Shown: positions 9,234-18,283, numbered from the stretch's first letter. The stretch: DNA of 57,433 nt from Catenibacterium sp. co_0103 (GCF_004168205.1 NZ_RCYB01000006.1:1-57433), one strand, 5' to 3'. Numbers and translations: made by a program. The notes: generated from the letters alone by a model not told the origin.

Positions 9234-9234
9234 A

Positions 9235-11034
9235 TTAAACCACCTCATTTCTTAGTTCTGTAACAATATCAATCTTTTTGATAAATCTAGATTGCGTTAT
9301 CACTCTTTCTAAAAGAAGTGCAATTATAAATACAAAAGTAGATATAAGAGGTGCTACAAGTGAGAATATGCCTGTTAAAAGCAACATGATAATAGATATA
9401 ATTGTACTAATTACTAAAACAGCACAAAGCCCAATAATGCTTTCGGTAAGAGATATATGAATCAAATCTTTTTCTCTTAAACCAGAAATTCTTAACAAAA
9501 CAAGTTCGCTCTTTCTTTGCATTAATAAATGTGATTCAAGAACAATATCAATAATTATAGCTACAAGAATAATAATACCTGCAAATGTAAACATCAACAT
9601 TTGATAATAGTTGTTTAAGCTATTCATCGATTCTCTATCTGTAAATGAATCATTGATTGTATAACCACTGCTTTCATAGTCTTTAAGAGCTGTTTCTAAT
9701 TTATCGTATGTATCATAGCAGATTACGTATCCTATATATTGTTTATCTTTACTGTTCTTTTCATAAATGGATTTCATTAATGAATAAGGCATGTAGATAT
9801 ATCTTTGACTTTTTACTACATAATGGACTTTTTTAGAATTTTTAAATACACCATTCATATCAAAACTATGTTCAGTTTGATGCATTCCTTCTCTATCTTT
9901 AATTGTTATATCAAGGTTTATTTTATTGTTCTTGGATTTCTGATTGAGAATATAGAAGGTAGATTCATCCATATAGATACCATTTTGTTTATCCTGTATA
10001 GGTCTATCTATATACTTGGATAAATCATCTTCTTTGAAATAAGGCACAATATAAACTTCTTCACCATTTATATCCGTACACATCTTATATAAAGGATATG
10101 CATTCTTGTTTTTTAATGTGATGAGTTTGCTGTAGTCTTGATCTACATATGAATGCTTATCTTTTGTGATAATAGCTTTGTTTTCTAATTGTCCTACTAG
10201 CATCTGCATTGCCTGCTTTTTAGAGTTATGAATAATTCCAGTCATAACCTGACATGAAACAAGACTTAAAACAAAAACCATCAATAAAAGAACATACATG
10301 AATCTATAATGTTTCATATATGTTTTAACATATTCAATACAGAAATTTTGATTAATAGAAGGGGCTGTCCCTTCACCGCTTTGATCTTCTGAAAATAAAA
10401 AATCAGAAGATGAAAGCATACCATCTTCAATCATATAAGTAACATCAGCATATTCTATTGCACATTCAGAATGTGATGCCATAACAATAGTCATATCATG
10501 ACTCAGTTCTTTTAGGATTTCATATATTTGTATTTCATTATCATGATCTAGAGAAGCAGTCGGTTCATCAAGAATAAGAACCTGTGGATGACTAATAAGG
10601 GCACACGCAATAGAAAGTCTTTGTCTTTCACCAAGAGAAAGTGTCATAACGTTTTGTGAAGGAGAAACATCTAAATGCATCCTATCAAGGCATTTATTTA
10701 TATCATCATCCGTTAATACTTTATTATAAATACGCGCAAAATATTGAAGTGTACCTGTTATATCAAGATGAGGAAGAAGACTGCTTTCTTGTAAAACATA
10801 ACTTATACGGCTTCTTCTATATTCATCTCTTTCCTCTCCTTCTATGAGTTTTCCATCATAGAAATACTTATAACTGCTTTTATTATCCATGAGGGCAATA
10901 CAATAAAGAAGTGCAGTTTTTCCTGAACCACTTTTACCTCTTAGAAGAGTAATAGAATGAGCGGGAATACTGAAAGATGCTTGATCTAGAATAACTCTAT
11001 CATAGGCGATGGTTACATCTTTGAGTTCAATCAT
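9235..11034 (-). CDS. ATPase-permease fusion ABC protein A1 (MacB-type)
   Basis: Partner of the preceding entry, 599 residues. The ATPase has Walker A GKSGSGKT, a slightly altered signature LSLGERQR and Walker B LILDEPTASLD with His in MASHSE. A first membrane helix (about 243-265) precedes an extracytoplasmic domain of about 220 residues, then three helices close the protein (from about 485), one with a short loop to the end. It lies 52 bases downstream of the small secreted-protein pseudogene on the same strand, which suggests a shared transcript. Fusion on one chain and two unlike copies fit a heterodimeric MacB-like transporter, as seen near secreted bacteriocin-like peptides. Function is inferred from family and context. 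Confidence 0.88.
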   Translation of the reverse strand: MIELKDVTIAYDRVILDQASFSIPAHSITLLRGKSGSGKTALLYCIALMDNKSSYKYFYDGKLIEGEERDEYRRSRISYVLQESSLLPHLDITGTLQYFARIYNKVLTDDDINKCLDRMHLDVSPSQNVMTLSLGERQRLSIACALISHPQVLILDEPTASLDHDNEIQIYEILKELSHDMTIVMASHSECAIEYADVTYMIEDGMLSSSDFLFSEDQSGEGTAPSINQNFCIEYVKTYMKHYRFMYVLLLMVFVLSLVSCQVMTGIIHNSKKQAMQMLVGQLENKAIITKDKHSYVDQDYSKLITLKNKNAYPLYKMCTDINGEEVYIVPYFKEDDLSKYIDRPIQDKQNGIYMDESTFYILNQKSKNNKINLDITIKDREGMHQTEHSFDMNGVFKNSKKVHYVVKSQRYIYMPYSLMKSIYEKNSKDKQYIGYVICYDTYDKLETALKDYESSGYTINDSFTDRESMNSLNNYYQMLMFTFAGIIILVAIIIDIVLESHLLMQRKSELVLLRISGLREKDLIHISLTESIIGLCAVLVISTIISIIMLLLTGIFSLVAPLISTFVFIIALLLERVITQSRFIKKIDIVTELRNEVV

Positions 11035-11086
11035 ATTATTATTCCTTTCTAAATATAACTCCCAGTAGAACTGGGAGTCGTTAAAA

Positions 11087-11480
11087 TTATTTTATATTAC
11101 ATGTAGACCATTTGTCAGTTGCACCATTTACAGACCAATGATAAATCATGCTGCCGGAATGGGAAACGTAATTATAATCAGTGCTTGAAAAATTTACTTT
11201 TTGTTCACAATGGTAAAAACTAGGACTTCTTTTATAAGTTTTTGGACTTCCTGATTTAGTAGCGTATCCACCTTTTCCAGAATAGCCGATACTGGTTGGT
11301 GATCCTACTTTCCATCGTGTTGTTTCGTGAGTATAGTAAGTCGCTGTTACACTAGCAGAGGTTCCTGCACATGTTCCACGTAATGTCTTAGACATTGATG
11401 CAGCATAAACGGATTGGATGCTAATAAAACATGCAATACCACTTGCTAATAGTAGCTAATAGTATAAATTTCTTATTCAT
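11087..11480 (-). pseudogene. Small secreted protein gene, frameshifted in the signal peptide
   Basis: The ATG at 11480 follows AAAGGTGAACAGTT, a good ribosome binding site, and opens with MNKKFILLA. A perfect 10-base tandem duplication (11445-11454 and 11455-11464) then shifts the frame and leads to a stop after 19 codons. Removing one unit restores an ideal signal peptide ending in SVYA and a 127-residue precursor. The mature part of about 100 residues has three cysteines, is rich in Ser, Thr, Tyr, Gly and Lys, and shows no family I can name. A restart at 11395 would make a 102-residue form without a signal. Its position ahead of the ABC pair suggests it is the substrate or a co-secreted factor; this is inference. 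Confidence 0.75.
11445..11464 (-). repeat. 10-base tandem duplication
   Basis: Two perfect units of GCTAATAGTA (+ strand) lie side by side. The extra unit shifts the reading frame of the secreted-protein gene. It could be a fixed mutation or a slipped-strand switch. Confidence 0.95.
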
Positions 11481-11885
11481 AACTGTTCACCTTTAGTATT
11501 ATTATATATATTACAAAAGCATATAGATTATTGAATGTAAACCCTTACATCACAAAATTAATAATGATTTAAAGCAAAAAGTAAAATTACACTTTAAATT
11601 ATTATTTAGAGAAATTAGATAGACAGTGAATTTACTCAAACTATAAAATGTCAGGAGTGCAAAACTCCTATCATTGCTTTTGGCTTGTAAATTTTTTTGG
11701 AGGTGTAGTTCCATATATTTTTTGATTTGTATTATAGATGAAGAGATGCTAGTTTATCTACCTTTTGTGCTTATTTTTATCAGAAAGAAAAAAAAGTATG
11801 TATATTCTATCAATATAATTATTGACGTAAATTAATGGCTCATGATAAACTTTTTTTAAAGAAATCGCTTTCATTAATCAACACA
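11481..11885. other. AT-rich intergenic core of the transporter locus
   Basis: No convincing gene lies in this 400-base stretch between the two divergent secreted-protein genes. It holds likely divergent promoters, including TATAAT-like runs just upstream of 11480 on the minus strand. A cre-like inverted repeat is present at 11536-11549 and a second imperfect one at 11860-11873. A 6 bp hairpin (AGGAGT 11653-11658 with ACTCCT 11664-11669) has a diffuse T-rich tail and may separate transcripts. Confidence 0.5.
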
Positions 11886-11898
11886 AGGAGGAGATAGG

Positions 11899-12432
11899 AA
11901 TAAAATAATATCATTTTTAATTTGCCTTACGTTAGCACTAACTTGTTTAATTGCTAATCCTGTTTATGGAGAAGATGATGGTTTTAGTTTAACTGGAGAC
12001 GAATACTTAGAAATTTATAATGCTGCATTTGCCAAACAAACTAACAGTTATAAAACTGTCTACAGAGACCAAAATATTACTATGGATATGCTAAAAGCTT
12101 CCATAAAAACGTACACTTATAATGAATATTTCAAAAGCGTAAAATGGATAACAAGAAAAGGTGAAGTTTCTTTAAGCATTACTCCTACAAATAAATTATA
12201 TGGTCGTACCTATAATAATGCAAATGTACTAGCAGTTCATGCAGCTACAGCCTGGAGTTTGTTATACAAAAAACATAAGTCAAGTAGCAAATGGAAAAAC
12301 ACAGCTAGTATGGAGGCACAATTTAATTGCCATGTTATATTTGCAGGGCCTAATAAAACACCTTGGAATATCGAGCCACATAGAACTGAAACAAATTGGG
12401 CAATTGTTGTTAAAAATTTTTGCAATCCTTAA
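11899..12432 (+). pseudogene. DUF2599-like secreted protein, start codon missing
   Basis: The frame from 11899 encodes 177 residues: NKIISFLICLTLALT begins a clear signal peptide ending near NPVYG, and the C-terminal 100 residues carry WITRKGEVSLSITPT, AQFNCHVIFAG, PWNIEPHR and a final CNP, which match the conserved pattern of DUF2599 proteins as I know it. AGGAGG at 11886-11891 is placed correctly, but the codon expected at or just before 11899 is not ATG, GTG or TTG, and an in-frame TAA lies upstream. The first in-frame ATG (12082) would remove the signal peptide. An unusual ATA start at 11905 or 11908 is possible. Two Cys in the mature protein could pair, in keeping with the thioredoxin-like gene that follows. 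Confidence 0.7.
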
Positions 12433-12800
12433 AGAAAAAATTGATATATTTGGTGATTATCTGCGTCATATCATCGCTGTATATCAATTTAAAGCCATCT
12501 TATAAAATCAAAGTTGAAACAATCCGCGACATCTCCCTATTTGATTCTGATAAGGAATACTTTGTCTATTTCGGTAGGCCTTCTTGTCCGAATTGTATAA
12601 AATTTCAACGTTACATTAACAATAATGATTATCGATTGCCCAAAAAAATTTATTACTTTAATACTGACTACTGGAGAAAAAGTGGTGCCACAAATAAAAT
12701 ATGCAAGGAATTTAATGTTAAAGAAGTTCCTTCACTGATTAAAATTAAAAGTGGGAAAACTGTAGAGAAAAGAGATTTATCAAAATTTATAGAAAAATAA
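12420..12800 (+). CDS. Membrane-anchored thioredoxin-like protein (CPNC)
   Basis: A 126-residue protein with one N-terminal membrane helix (about 8-23) and an extracytoplasmic thioredoxin-like domain. The active site RPSCPNC (Cys56, Cys59) follows the beta strand EYFVYFG, and the cis-Pro region is KEVPSLI. This resembles the bacteriocin transport accessory type of thiol oxidoreductase, which helps disulfide formation in exported peptides. The best start is TTG at 12420, overlapping the DUF2599 gene by 13 bases, which suggests coupled translation; a TTG at 12441 is the alternative. Neighbouring secreted proteins contain cysteines, so it probably oxidises them. Confidence 0.7.
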   Translation: MQSLKKKLIYLVIICVISSLYINLKPSYKIKVETIRDISLFDSDKEYFVYFGRPSCPNCIKFQRYINNNDYRLPKKIYYFNTDYWRKSGATNKICKEFNVKEVPSLIKIKSGKTVEKRDLSKFIEK

Positions 12801-12891
12801 TATATCTGCTGATAGGCGATTTCTTTTATTAAACTTAAGGAAAGGAAACAAACATTCCTGTATTTAAAAGGTATGTTTCTATTATATAATC

Positions 12892-13161
12892 ATGTCTACA
12901 ACTATTTTTTACTTTTTAATTGTATTAATTTTACAGTTATTCTTATTCCTATTTATCAAGCGTAATCATAATAATAGCGTACTACTTGTTTTGATTTCTT
13001 TAGGTATTTCTATATCTGCTGCGTTATCTTTCTGGAATACAGCTATTCTTATCGATGAATTAGGGATAAGTTCAAGTATTTTCAATTCATTATTCTTTGA
13101 TACATCTATCATATTATCTTTAATTAATATGTATACTGTACTTAAAGAGAAATTGTATTAG
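12892..13161 (+). CDS. Small membrane protein, unknown
   Basis: An 89-residue hydrophobic ORF with about three predicted membrane segments (roughly 5-22, 29-48, 62-80) and no recognised family. No strong ribosome binding site is visible before the ATG. Its place after the thioredoxin-like gene in the secreted-protein cluster makes an immunity or accessory role conceivable, but nothing in the sequence proves it. Composition is as AT-rich as its surroundings. Confidence 0.45.
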   Translation: MSTTIFYFLIVLILQLFLFLFIKRNHNNSVLLVLISLGISISAALSFWNTAILIDELGISSSIFNSLFFDTSIILSLINMYTVLKEKLY

Positions 13162-13194
13162 TACTGATATTAATTTTCATTTCTGAGACTTTTA

Positions 13195-13389
13195 TTGATT
13201 GAATTGTACGTATGTATGCACACTTATCTTTATATTATTTTTATATTTAATTGGTTTAATTTTAAAAGAATTGATATTGATTATATTAAAATAACTATTT
13301 TTTCTCTTATGGTTGTTCTGGCATTGGTTTTGTTTAAGAAAAAAATAAATGTCGGAGTATCGAATGATATTGGAATTTATTTAGACTAA
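13195..13389 (+). CDS. Possible tiny membrane ORF or gene remnant
   Basis: A 64-codon frame opening with TTG, or 57 residues from the ATG at 13216, that encodes two hydrophobic stretches and a short tail. No ribosome binding site is clear and codon use is poor, so this may be a decayed remnant. It lies just upstream of the terminator at 13421. Confidence 0.25.
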   Translation: MIELYVCMHTYLYIIFIFNWFNFKRIDIDYIKITIFSLMVVLALVLFKKKINVGVSNDIGIYLD

Positions 13390-13420
13390 TTAAATATGCT
13401 TGGAGGGTTACTCAAGTTAT

Positions 13421-13457
13421 AAAAACGCCATGTGTGTGAACACCTGGCGTTTTTTTT
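13421..13457 (+). terminator. Strong bidirectional terminator
   Basis: ACGCCA pairs with TGGCGT and, inside, GTGT with ACAC around loop GTGA, with A-rich and T-rich flanks on either side. It closes the + strand cluster and can also stop the convergent ABC operon. Confidence 0.85.
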
Positions 13458-13541
13458 GAACTATTAACTTATGGAATAACTCTTTGCATATTTTGCTTTT
13501 TTCTTAAAAGCAGAGATGATTGATTATTCCAATTTAGTTGA

Positions 13542-15203
13542 TCACTTATTATAATTGGGTTGATCAAGCCTTCCAATCTTATGAATGCATAGTGTAGTAA
13601 TAAATTCTTCTAGTAGAATGCTGAAGAACCATAATAAGCATGCGTAGAGAATAATAGGTATATGCATCATGAAAGTCATAAATATACTTATGATTAGTAG
13701 TATGATTAAATAGAATACGTAGTAGTAAACATAATCGTATCGTGCAAGAGATTTTAACTCTTTAATACTTAATCCATTCTCATATAGGAAGAAGTATTCA
13801 TCCTTGTTGGAATCAATCGTCTTTTGACGATGATAGATAAGAATAATCAACATGATAATAAATATTGCACATATTAACATCAGTAAACTATTCATCATTC
13901 TAGAATTAATCTGAGTGAGGTAATCAAGATTCACATTAGAATATACTGTTAAGTGAGGATCAATATCATTGATTTGTGAAAGAATACTAGATATATATTG
14001 TGCATCATCCACTCTCACAAGTAACATCTTTACATCATCAATCTCAAAGTATTTCCTATATATAGCTTCAGGAAGATAGAGTACATCATCTCCTTGAGAA
14101 GAAATAGTATTCTTTTTGCTTATGTAGGATGAAACATGAAAAGTATGATGGTTGATGGTGATGTCTTTACCTAAATTCTTGATTGTACGAGATGCTTTGA
14201 TTGTATCACCAGTATAGGATTGTACAATTAAAGTATCAGTCACTGTTTCATAGAATGGAGTGACATGAATATGTTCTATTCCATTGAGGTCTCTTCTTAT
14301 ATCCATTCTAATGGGCTCAGTAATAGAATCATAAGCATTCTTACTATTATTTCCATAATAGAGGCGTACATCTAATAGTTTCTCTTGTATCGCATTAATC
14401 TCATGTGAATAGTATGTACGATATCCTAATATACCTATAGTCATAGAAAGAATCAAACCAAAAAGTATATATAGGATTTTAGAAGAACGTATAAGATGTT
14501 TCTTGTAATAAGATAAATAGTTTTGTGGTTTTCTATTAATAGAAGTGGTTTCTAGTTTTTCTATTGAACTCTTTTTGAGAGGTACTATTTTATGATTCTG
14601 AATCTCATAGAGATCATCTGCATAATCAAGAATACGTTTATCATGAGTTGCGATAAGAACGCATACAGGATGTGTATGAATATAATCACTCAGTAGTTCT
14701 ATTAATAACTTGCAGTTAATAGAATCTAGAGAAGCAGTTGGTTCATCTAAAAGAAGGAGAGAAGGGTCTTTCATCAACGCAAAGGCGATAGCTGCACGTT
14801 GTCTTTCTCCTCCTGATACATGATCAGGTGTCTGATTGAGTAGATGTTCTATCTTCATAGAACATAGAATATCATTCATTCTAGTTTCATTATATTCCTG
14901 TCCGGAGAGTAGGAATGCGAATTCCATATTCTCTTTAATGGTCATGTTATTGAATAATGTACTTTCTTGATGTACATAACCAATCTTTTCTTTCCTTGTA
15001 GTAAGAGGGTCATCAATAGAATGACCCTCCATTAAATAATCACAGGCTAAAGGGGCTACAAGTCCTAATTGATTCAATAAGGTTGTTTTACCTGTACCAC
15101 TTTTTCCTTTGATCATAGTAATGCTGTTGTTAGATAAGGTGATGCTGGCATCATCAAAGATTACTCTATCAAATGTGATAGAAAGATGTTTAATATCAAT
15201 CAT
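13542..15203 (-). CDS. ATPase-permease fusion ABC protein B2 (MacB-type)
   Basis: A 553-residue fusion with Walker A GKSGTGKTT, canonical signature VSGGERQR, Walker B LLLLDEPTASLD and switch His in IATHDK. A membrane helix at about 241-262 leads to a comparatively small outer domain (about 165 residues), then three C-terminal helices. The start overlaps the upstream partner's stop by eight bases, typical of a coupled pair. The downstream end lies about 85 bases from the shared terminator. Like the A1/A2 pair, the outer domain shows no similarity I can name. Export, or removal of antimicrobial peptides from the membrane, is equally possible. Confidence 0.87.
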   Translation of the reverse strand: MIDIKHLSITFDRVIFDDASITLSNNSITMIKGKSGTGKTTLLNQLGLVAPLACDYLMEGHSIDDPLTTRKEKIGYVHQESTLFNNMTIKENMEFAFLLSGQEYNETRMNDILCSMKIEHLLNQTPDHVSGGERQRAAIAFALMKDPSLLLLDEPTASLDSINCKLLIELLSDYIHTHPVCVLIATHDKRILDYADDLYEIQNHKIVPLKKSSIEKLETTSINRKPQNYLSYYKKHLIRSSKILYILFGLILSMTIGILGYRTYYSHEINAIQEKLLDVRLYYGNNSKNAYDSITEPIRMDIRRDLNGIEHIHVTPFYETVTDTLIVQSYTGDTIKASRTIKNLGKDITINHHTFHVSSYISKKNTISSQGDDVLYLPEAIYRKYFEIDDVKMLLVRVDDAQYISSILSQINDIDPHLTVYSNVNLDYLTQINSRMMNSLLMLICAIFIIMLIILIYHRQKTIDSNKDEYFFLYENGLSIKELKSLARYDYVYYYVFYLIILLIISIFMTFMMHIPIILYACLLWFFSILLEEFITTLCIHKIGRLDQPNYNK

Positions 15204-17157
15204 GATCCGTACTCGTTACCATTATTTTATTTGTAATATAGAAGACTAATGTAGTCACAACAGCACTTATTAAACCTATGATTATCTTGATTGAATTGTT
15301 TACTAACGCAAACTCACTTGATGAGAATAGTCTTAAACAGAAGGAAAGAAGAACAGCTATAAATAGGAATGTAGACATAAACTGTATATCAACCATATGG
15401 ATGGATTGAATCTGTTTCTCATTTAAATCAAGTTCTCTATATCTTATATATTCTCTTGATTTATTATAGAGGATTAAGAAAACAACATAGGCAATAAGAC
15501 CCACAACAGTATAGATGAGAATCATCGTCTGAGTATTCTTAGAATCCTTTTGACGCATCTTTGCTGTTTGTTTGTAATCATCACTCTCTATATAAGTAAC
15601 GATGTTTGGAGATATCTTATTGAGTCCATTTCTTACCTGATCTACATAACTTGCATTTTCACACTCGACTGCATAAGTTGCAGGAACATAATCAACAATA
15701 TGTTCGTTTAGATCTTCATATAAACTAATTGAAACATTAGTTGTACGATATTTATTTATAATAGAGTTCGCAAAGTCATTGTTTAAGTAGACTTTAAATT
15801 CGTTGTTACCTGTGAAGTCATCCTGATCTTCATTTGATTTGATGACACCATAGATTTTAATAGATACTCTTTTCTTCTGATAAACAGGATGTCGTGTAAT
15901 TACATCATAATATTTTTTCTGTAATCCATTTTGATCACCATATCGCATAGTGCCATTATATTCAGTAGAACATACAGGTACACCTATATCCATTTTCATG
16001 GTTACAGGAAAATCTGAATCAGTTAATTCTAACGTTTTCATAAGACCTTCGCTTATATAATTTTTGTTTTTATTACCAAACTGACCCTTTATATAACTTG
16101 ATACAAAAACGTTGTCATCAGTAGAATATTCTCTTCTCTTGACTGACATATATGCAATTAAATTATCATCCTCATCATTTCTTGTATCATAATTACGAGT
16201 AGGGAACTGATAATAGCTTGTTATGCTTTTAACTCCTTTGATAGATTGAATAGATTGGATTTCTTGAGTAGTCATAGAATATCCTTGATCATATTCCATA
16301 AATCTATAACCAGAAGGTAATTCATTTCTTGTAATGTATTCTTTTCCTGTATAGATAATTTTACTAGTTAAGTTATCCATCATAGATGCTGTATTCTTGT
16401 TTGTCATATATAGTTCTATACCAGAATATAAAGTCATATTGATAATAACTAAACACAACAAAGCATATAAGAGGATGCTGAACTTTTCTTTCTTGCTTTT
16501 TACATGTGCAATTCTTTTAGGGGTAAATTCTTGTGTTACTGAGAGTGATTCACCTTTGATTTCGTTATCTTTGACGCGAGTAAATTGAAGATTCTCAATT
16601 AAATACTTGATATCTAAATAATCATCAAATTCTTTGTCATGAATAGTAAGAATAATAACACGGTCATGACTATATTCTTTTAATAACTTCATGATTGAAT
16701 GTTTATCTTTATAATCTACAGAAGATAAAGGTTCATCTAATATAATACAAGGACTATTAGAATAAACACTTAAGGCTATCATGATTCTTTTCTTTTCTCC
16801 TAAGGAACAAGAATCATATTTCTGTGATAAATTCGCTTTGATGTTTAAATTGTTGAATAGTTCATCTATTGTATTTTGATCATGCTCTCTATTGTATATA
16901 GATTCTATTAATTCAAATTGCTGCGCAATGGTAAGGTCTTTTTTTAATAATGCATCCTGGTTTCCATAGAATATAGAAGTGGCATCATTTACCATAGAGT
17001 CTACATGAATCTGTTTAGAAATAATTTTTAAGAAAGTGGTTTTTCCACAGCCACTTTCTCCTGCAATACCTATCATTCCAGTAGAAGGGGCTTTGAAAGA
17101 TGCACCATCGAAAAGAATTTTATTTGTTTTGTATGTATAGTTTTTTATTTCAATCAT
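15196..17157 (-). CDS. ATPase-permease fusion ABC protein B1 (MacB-type)
   Basis: First gene of the second pair, 653 residues. Walker A is GESGCGKTT; the signature is degenerate (CSLGEKKR) and Walker B reads CIILDEPLSSVD, so this subunit may have the weaker ATPase site of a heterodimer. A helix near 227-247 is followed by about 300 outer residues and three C-terminal helices. AGAGGTGA stands eight bases before the start. The promoter upstream has a perfect TATAAT with a 16 bp LacI/cre-type palindrome just downstream, so the operon is probably repressed by CcpA or a local LacI-family regulator. Confidence 0.87.
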   Translation of the reverse strand: MIEIKNYTYKTNKILFDGASFKAPSTGMIGIAGESGCGKTTFLKIISKQIHVDSMVNDATSIFYGNQDALLKKDLTIAQQFELIESIYNREHDQNTIDELFNNLNIKANLSQKYDSCSLGEKKRIMIALSVYSNSPCIILDEPLSSVDYKDKHSIMKLLKEYSHDRVIILTIHDKEFDDYLDIKYLIENLQFTRVKDNEIKGESLSVTQEFTPKRIAHVKSKKEKFSILLYALLCLVIINMTLYSGIELYMTNKNTASMMDNLTSKIIYTGKEYITRNELPSGYRFMEYDQGYSMTTQEIQSIQSIKGVKSITSYYQFPTRNYDTRNDEDDNLIAYMSVKRREYSTDDNVFVSSYIKGQFGNKNKNYISEGLMKTLELTDSDFPVTMKMDIGVPVCSTEYNGTMRYGDQNGLQKKYYDVITRHPVYQKKRVSIKIYGVIKSNEDQDDFTGNNEFKVYLNNDFANSIINKYRTTNVSISLYEDLNEHIVDYVPATYAVECENASYVDQVRNGLNKISPNIVTYIESDDYKQTAKMRQKDSKNTQTMILIYTVVGLIAYVVFLILYNKSREYIRYRELDLNEKQIQSIHMVDIQFMSTFLFIAVLLSFCLRLFSSSEFALVNNSIKIIIGLISAVVTTLVFYITNKIMVTSTDHD

Positions 17158-17183
17158 AGAAGTTCACCTCTTTTTATAAAAGC

Positions 17184-17199
17184 ATGTTAGCGCTAACAT
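17184..17199. promoter_or_regulatory. cre / LacI-family operator
   Basis: ATGTTAGCGCTAACAT is a perfect 16 bp palindrome whose core TGTTAGCGCTAACA fits every position of the cre consensus TGWNANCGNTNWCA. It lies two bases downstream of the minus-strand -10 box, where bound repressor would block transcription of the B1-B2 pair. CcpA is the likely binder by consensus; a dedicated LacI-type regulator is the alternative. Confidence 0.7.
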
Positions 17200-17200
17200 A

Positions 17201-17229
17201 ATTATATAATCTGTAAACAAAAAAAACAA
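17201..17229 (-). promoter_or_regulatory. Promoter of the B1-B2 ABC operon
   Basis: On the minus strand TTGTTT (17224-17229), a 17-base spacer and a perfect TATAAT (17201-17206). It sits 44 bases upstream of the B1 start codon and directly abuts the cre-like palindrome. Confidence 0.6.
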
Positions 17230-17330
17230 CAGATTACTCAAAGGATGTTTTGTGATTGTATGTGTCATAAACAAACATATATAATATATGTGAAGAGGTA
17301 TTCCAATTGAATAAAGGAAGGAGAATAGCT

Positions 17331-18281
17331 ATGAAAAAGTCAATTCAATTGTTGGTGGTACTCTGTATTTTTGTAATAACGGGCTGTAAAACAAATAAAG
17401 AACGTTATTTATCTATTACAACGAGTGGATATGATAAGAAAGGGAATGTAGTAGTGAATATCTATGAATATTCATTATCTTCTAAGAAAGTGACTAAAAA
17501 GTATACTTCTTCTAATCCGCTTGGTGTCTACTCTAAATCTAATAATGCTGTATACTATGTTGAAGAAGATAATAGTGGTGATTATCTGTATACTTATGAT
17601 CTTGATACAAAGAAATCTAAAAAGTTGTCTGGTGGTTTAACCGCAATGAATCAGATTATTCCTATAGATAATAATATCTATGTATTAGGCGTAGAAAAAG
17701 GTCAAAGATCACTCAAGCCTTATCGTTATAATATAGAAACAAAGAAGTTCAGTAAGATTAAGGCAGAAGAGGATTTAGATTTTGATCATATGGTCTATGA
17801 TGTTTTCAATCATGATTTATATCTATGTGCAAGTAATCAAAAAGAAGAAGATCAGGCACTAGAGGAAGCAAATGCGGGTAAGGGAAGTAAGTATATTGCA
17901 CCTAATACGCATATTTATCGTTTGAAGAATAATCAACTCAAACGTATTTATACTACAAATCGCAAGCTAGTCTATAGAATGCTTCCAATGGAAAATGGAA
18001 ATCTTGCATTTACTGAAAGTGACACCATTCCAGCTTGGAATCCTCAATATCATACATATACATTAGATACAAAAACAAATAAGAAGAAAGCAGGAATTAA
18101 TCTTGATGAAATTATGGATGTAATACAATATGCTTGTTTTAGTTCTTCTCATCAGATTATTCTTCTTAGCAACAAAGATAAACATCAAGGTATATATACA
18201 TATGATATTGATTCAGGTAAAACTGAATTATTGTATGAATCTAAAAATGAATTGATTAATAGTTTTGAATTATTAGAATAA
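17331..18281 (+). CDS. Lipoprotein with beta-propeller-like repeats
   Basis: A 316-residue protein with a lipoprotein signal and lipobox VITGC (Cys19). The mature part repeats units such as YDLDTKKSKKL, YNIETKKFSKI and YDIDSGKTELL about every 45-50 residues, as in bacterial beta-propeller proteins built from short blade strands. The start at 17331 has AAGGAAGGAG seven bases upstream; an in-frame ATG at 17307 is not expected. It diverges from the B1-B2 ABC operon, so it may be a surface binding protein that works with it; no direct evidence shows that. Confidence 0.75.
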   Translation: MKKSIQLLVVLCIFVITGCKTNKERYLSITTSGYDKKGNVVVNIYEYSLSSKKVTKKYTSSNPLGVYSKSNNAVYYVEEDNSGDYLYTYDLDTKKSKKLSGGLTAMNQIIPIDNNIYVLGVEKGQRSLKPYRYNIETKKFSKIKAEEDLDFDHMVYDVFNHDLYLCASNQKEEDQALEEANAGKGSKYIAPNTHIYRLKNNQLKRIYTTNRKLVYRMLPMENGNLAFTESDTIPAWNPQYHTYTLDTKTNKKKAGINLDEIMDVIQYACFSSSHQIILLSNKDKHQGIYTYDIDSGKTELLYESKNELINSFELLE

Positions 18282-18283
18282 AC

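Noticed and set aside
11087..11395. Lactococcin 972-type bacteriocin
   Set aside because: Size, secretion and nearby ABC genes fit loosely, but the residues do not show the lactococcin 972 pattern; left as unknown.
12237..12505. Other small ORFs over the DUF2599 gene
   Set aside because: They lie in other frames of a recognisable domain and lack ribosome binding sites.
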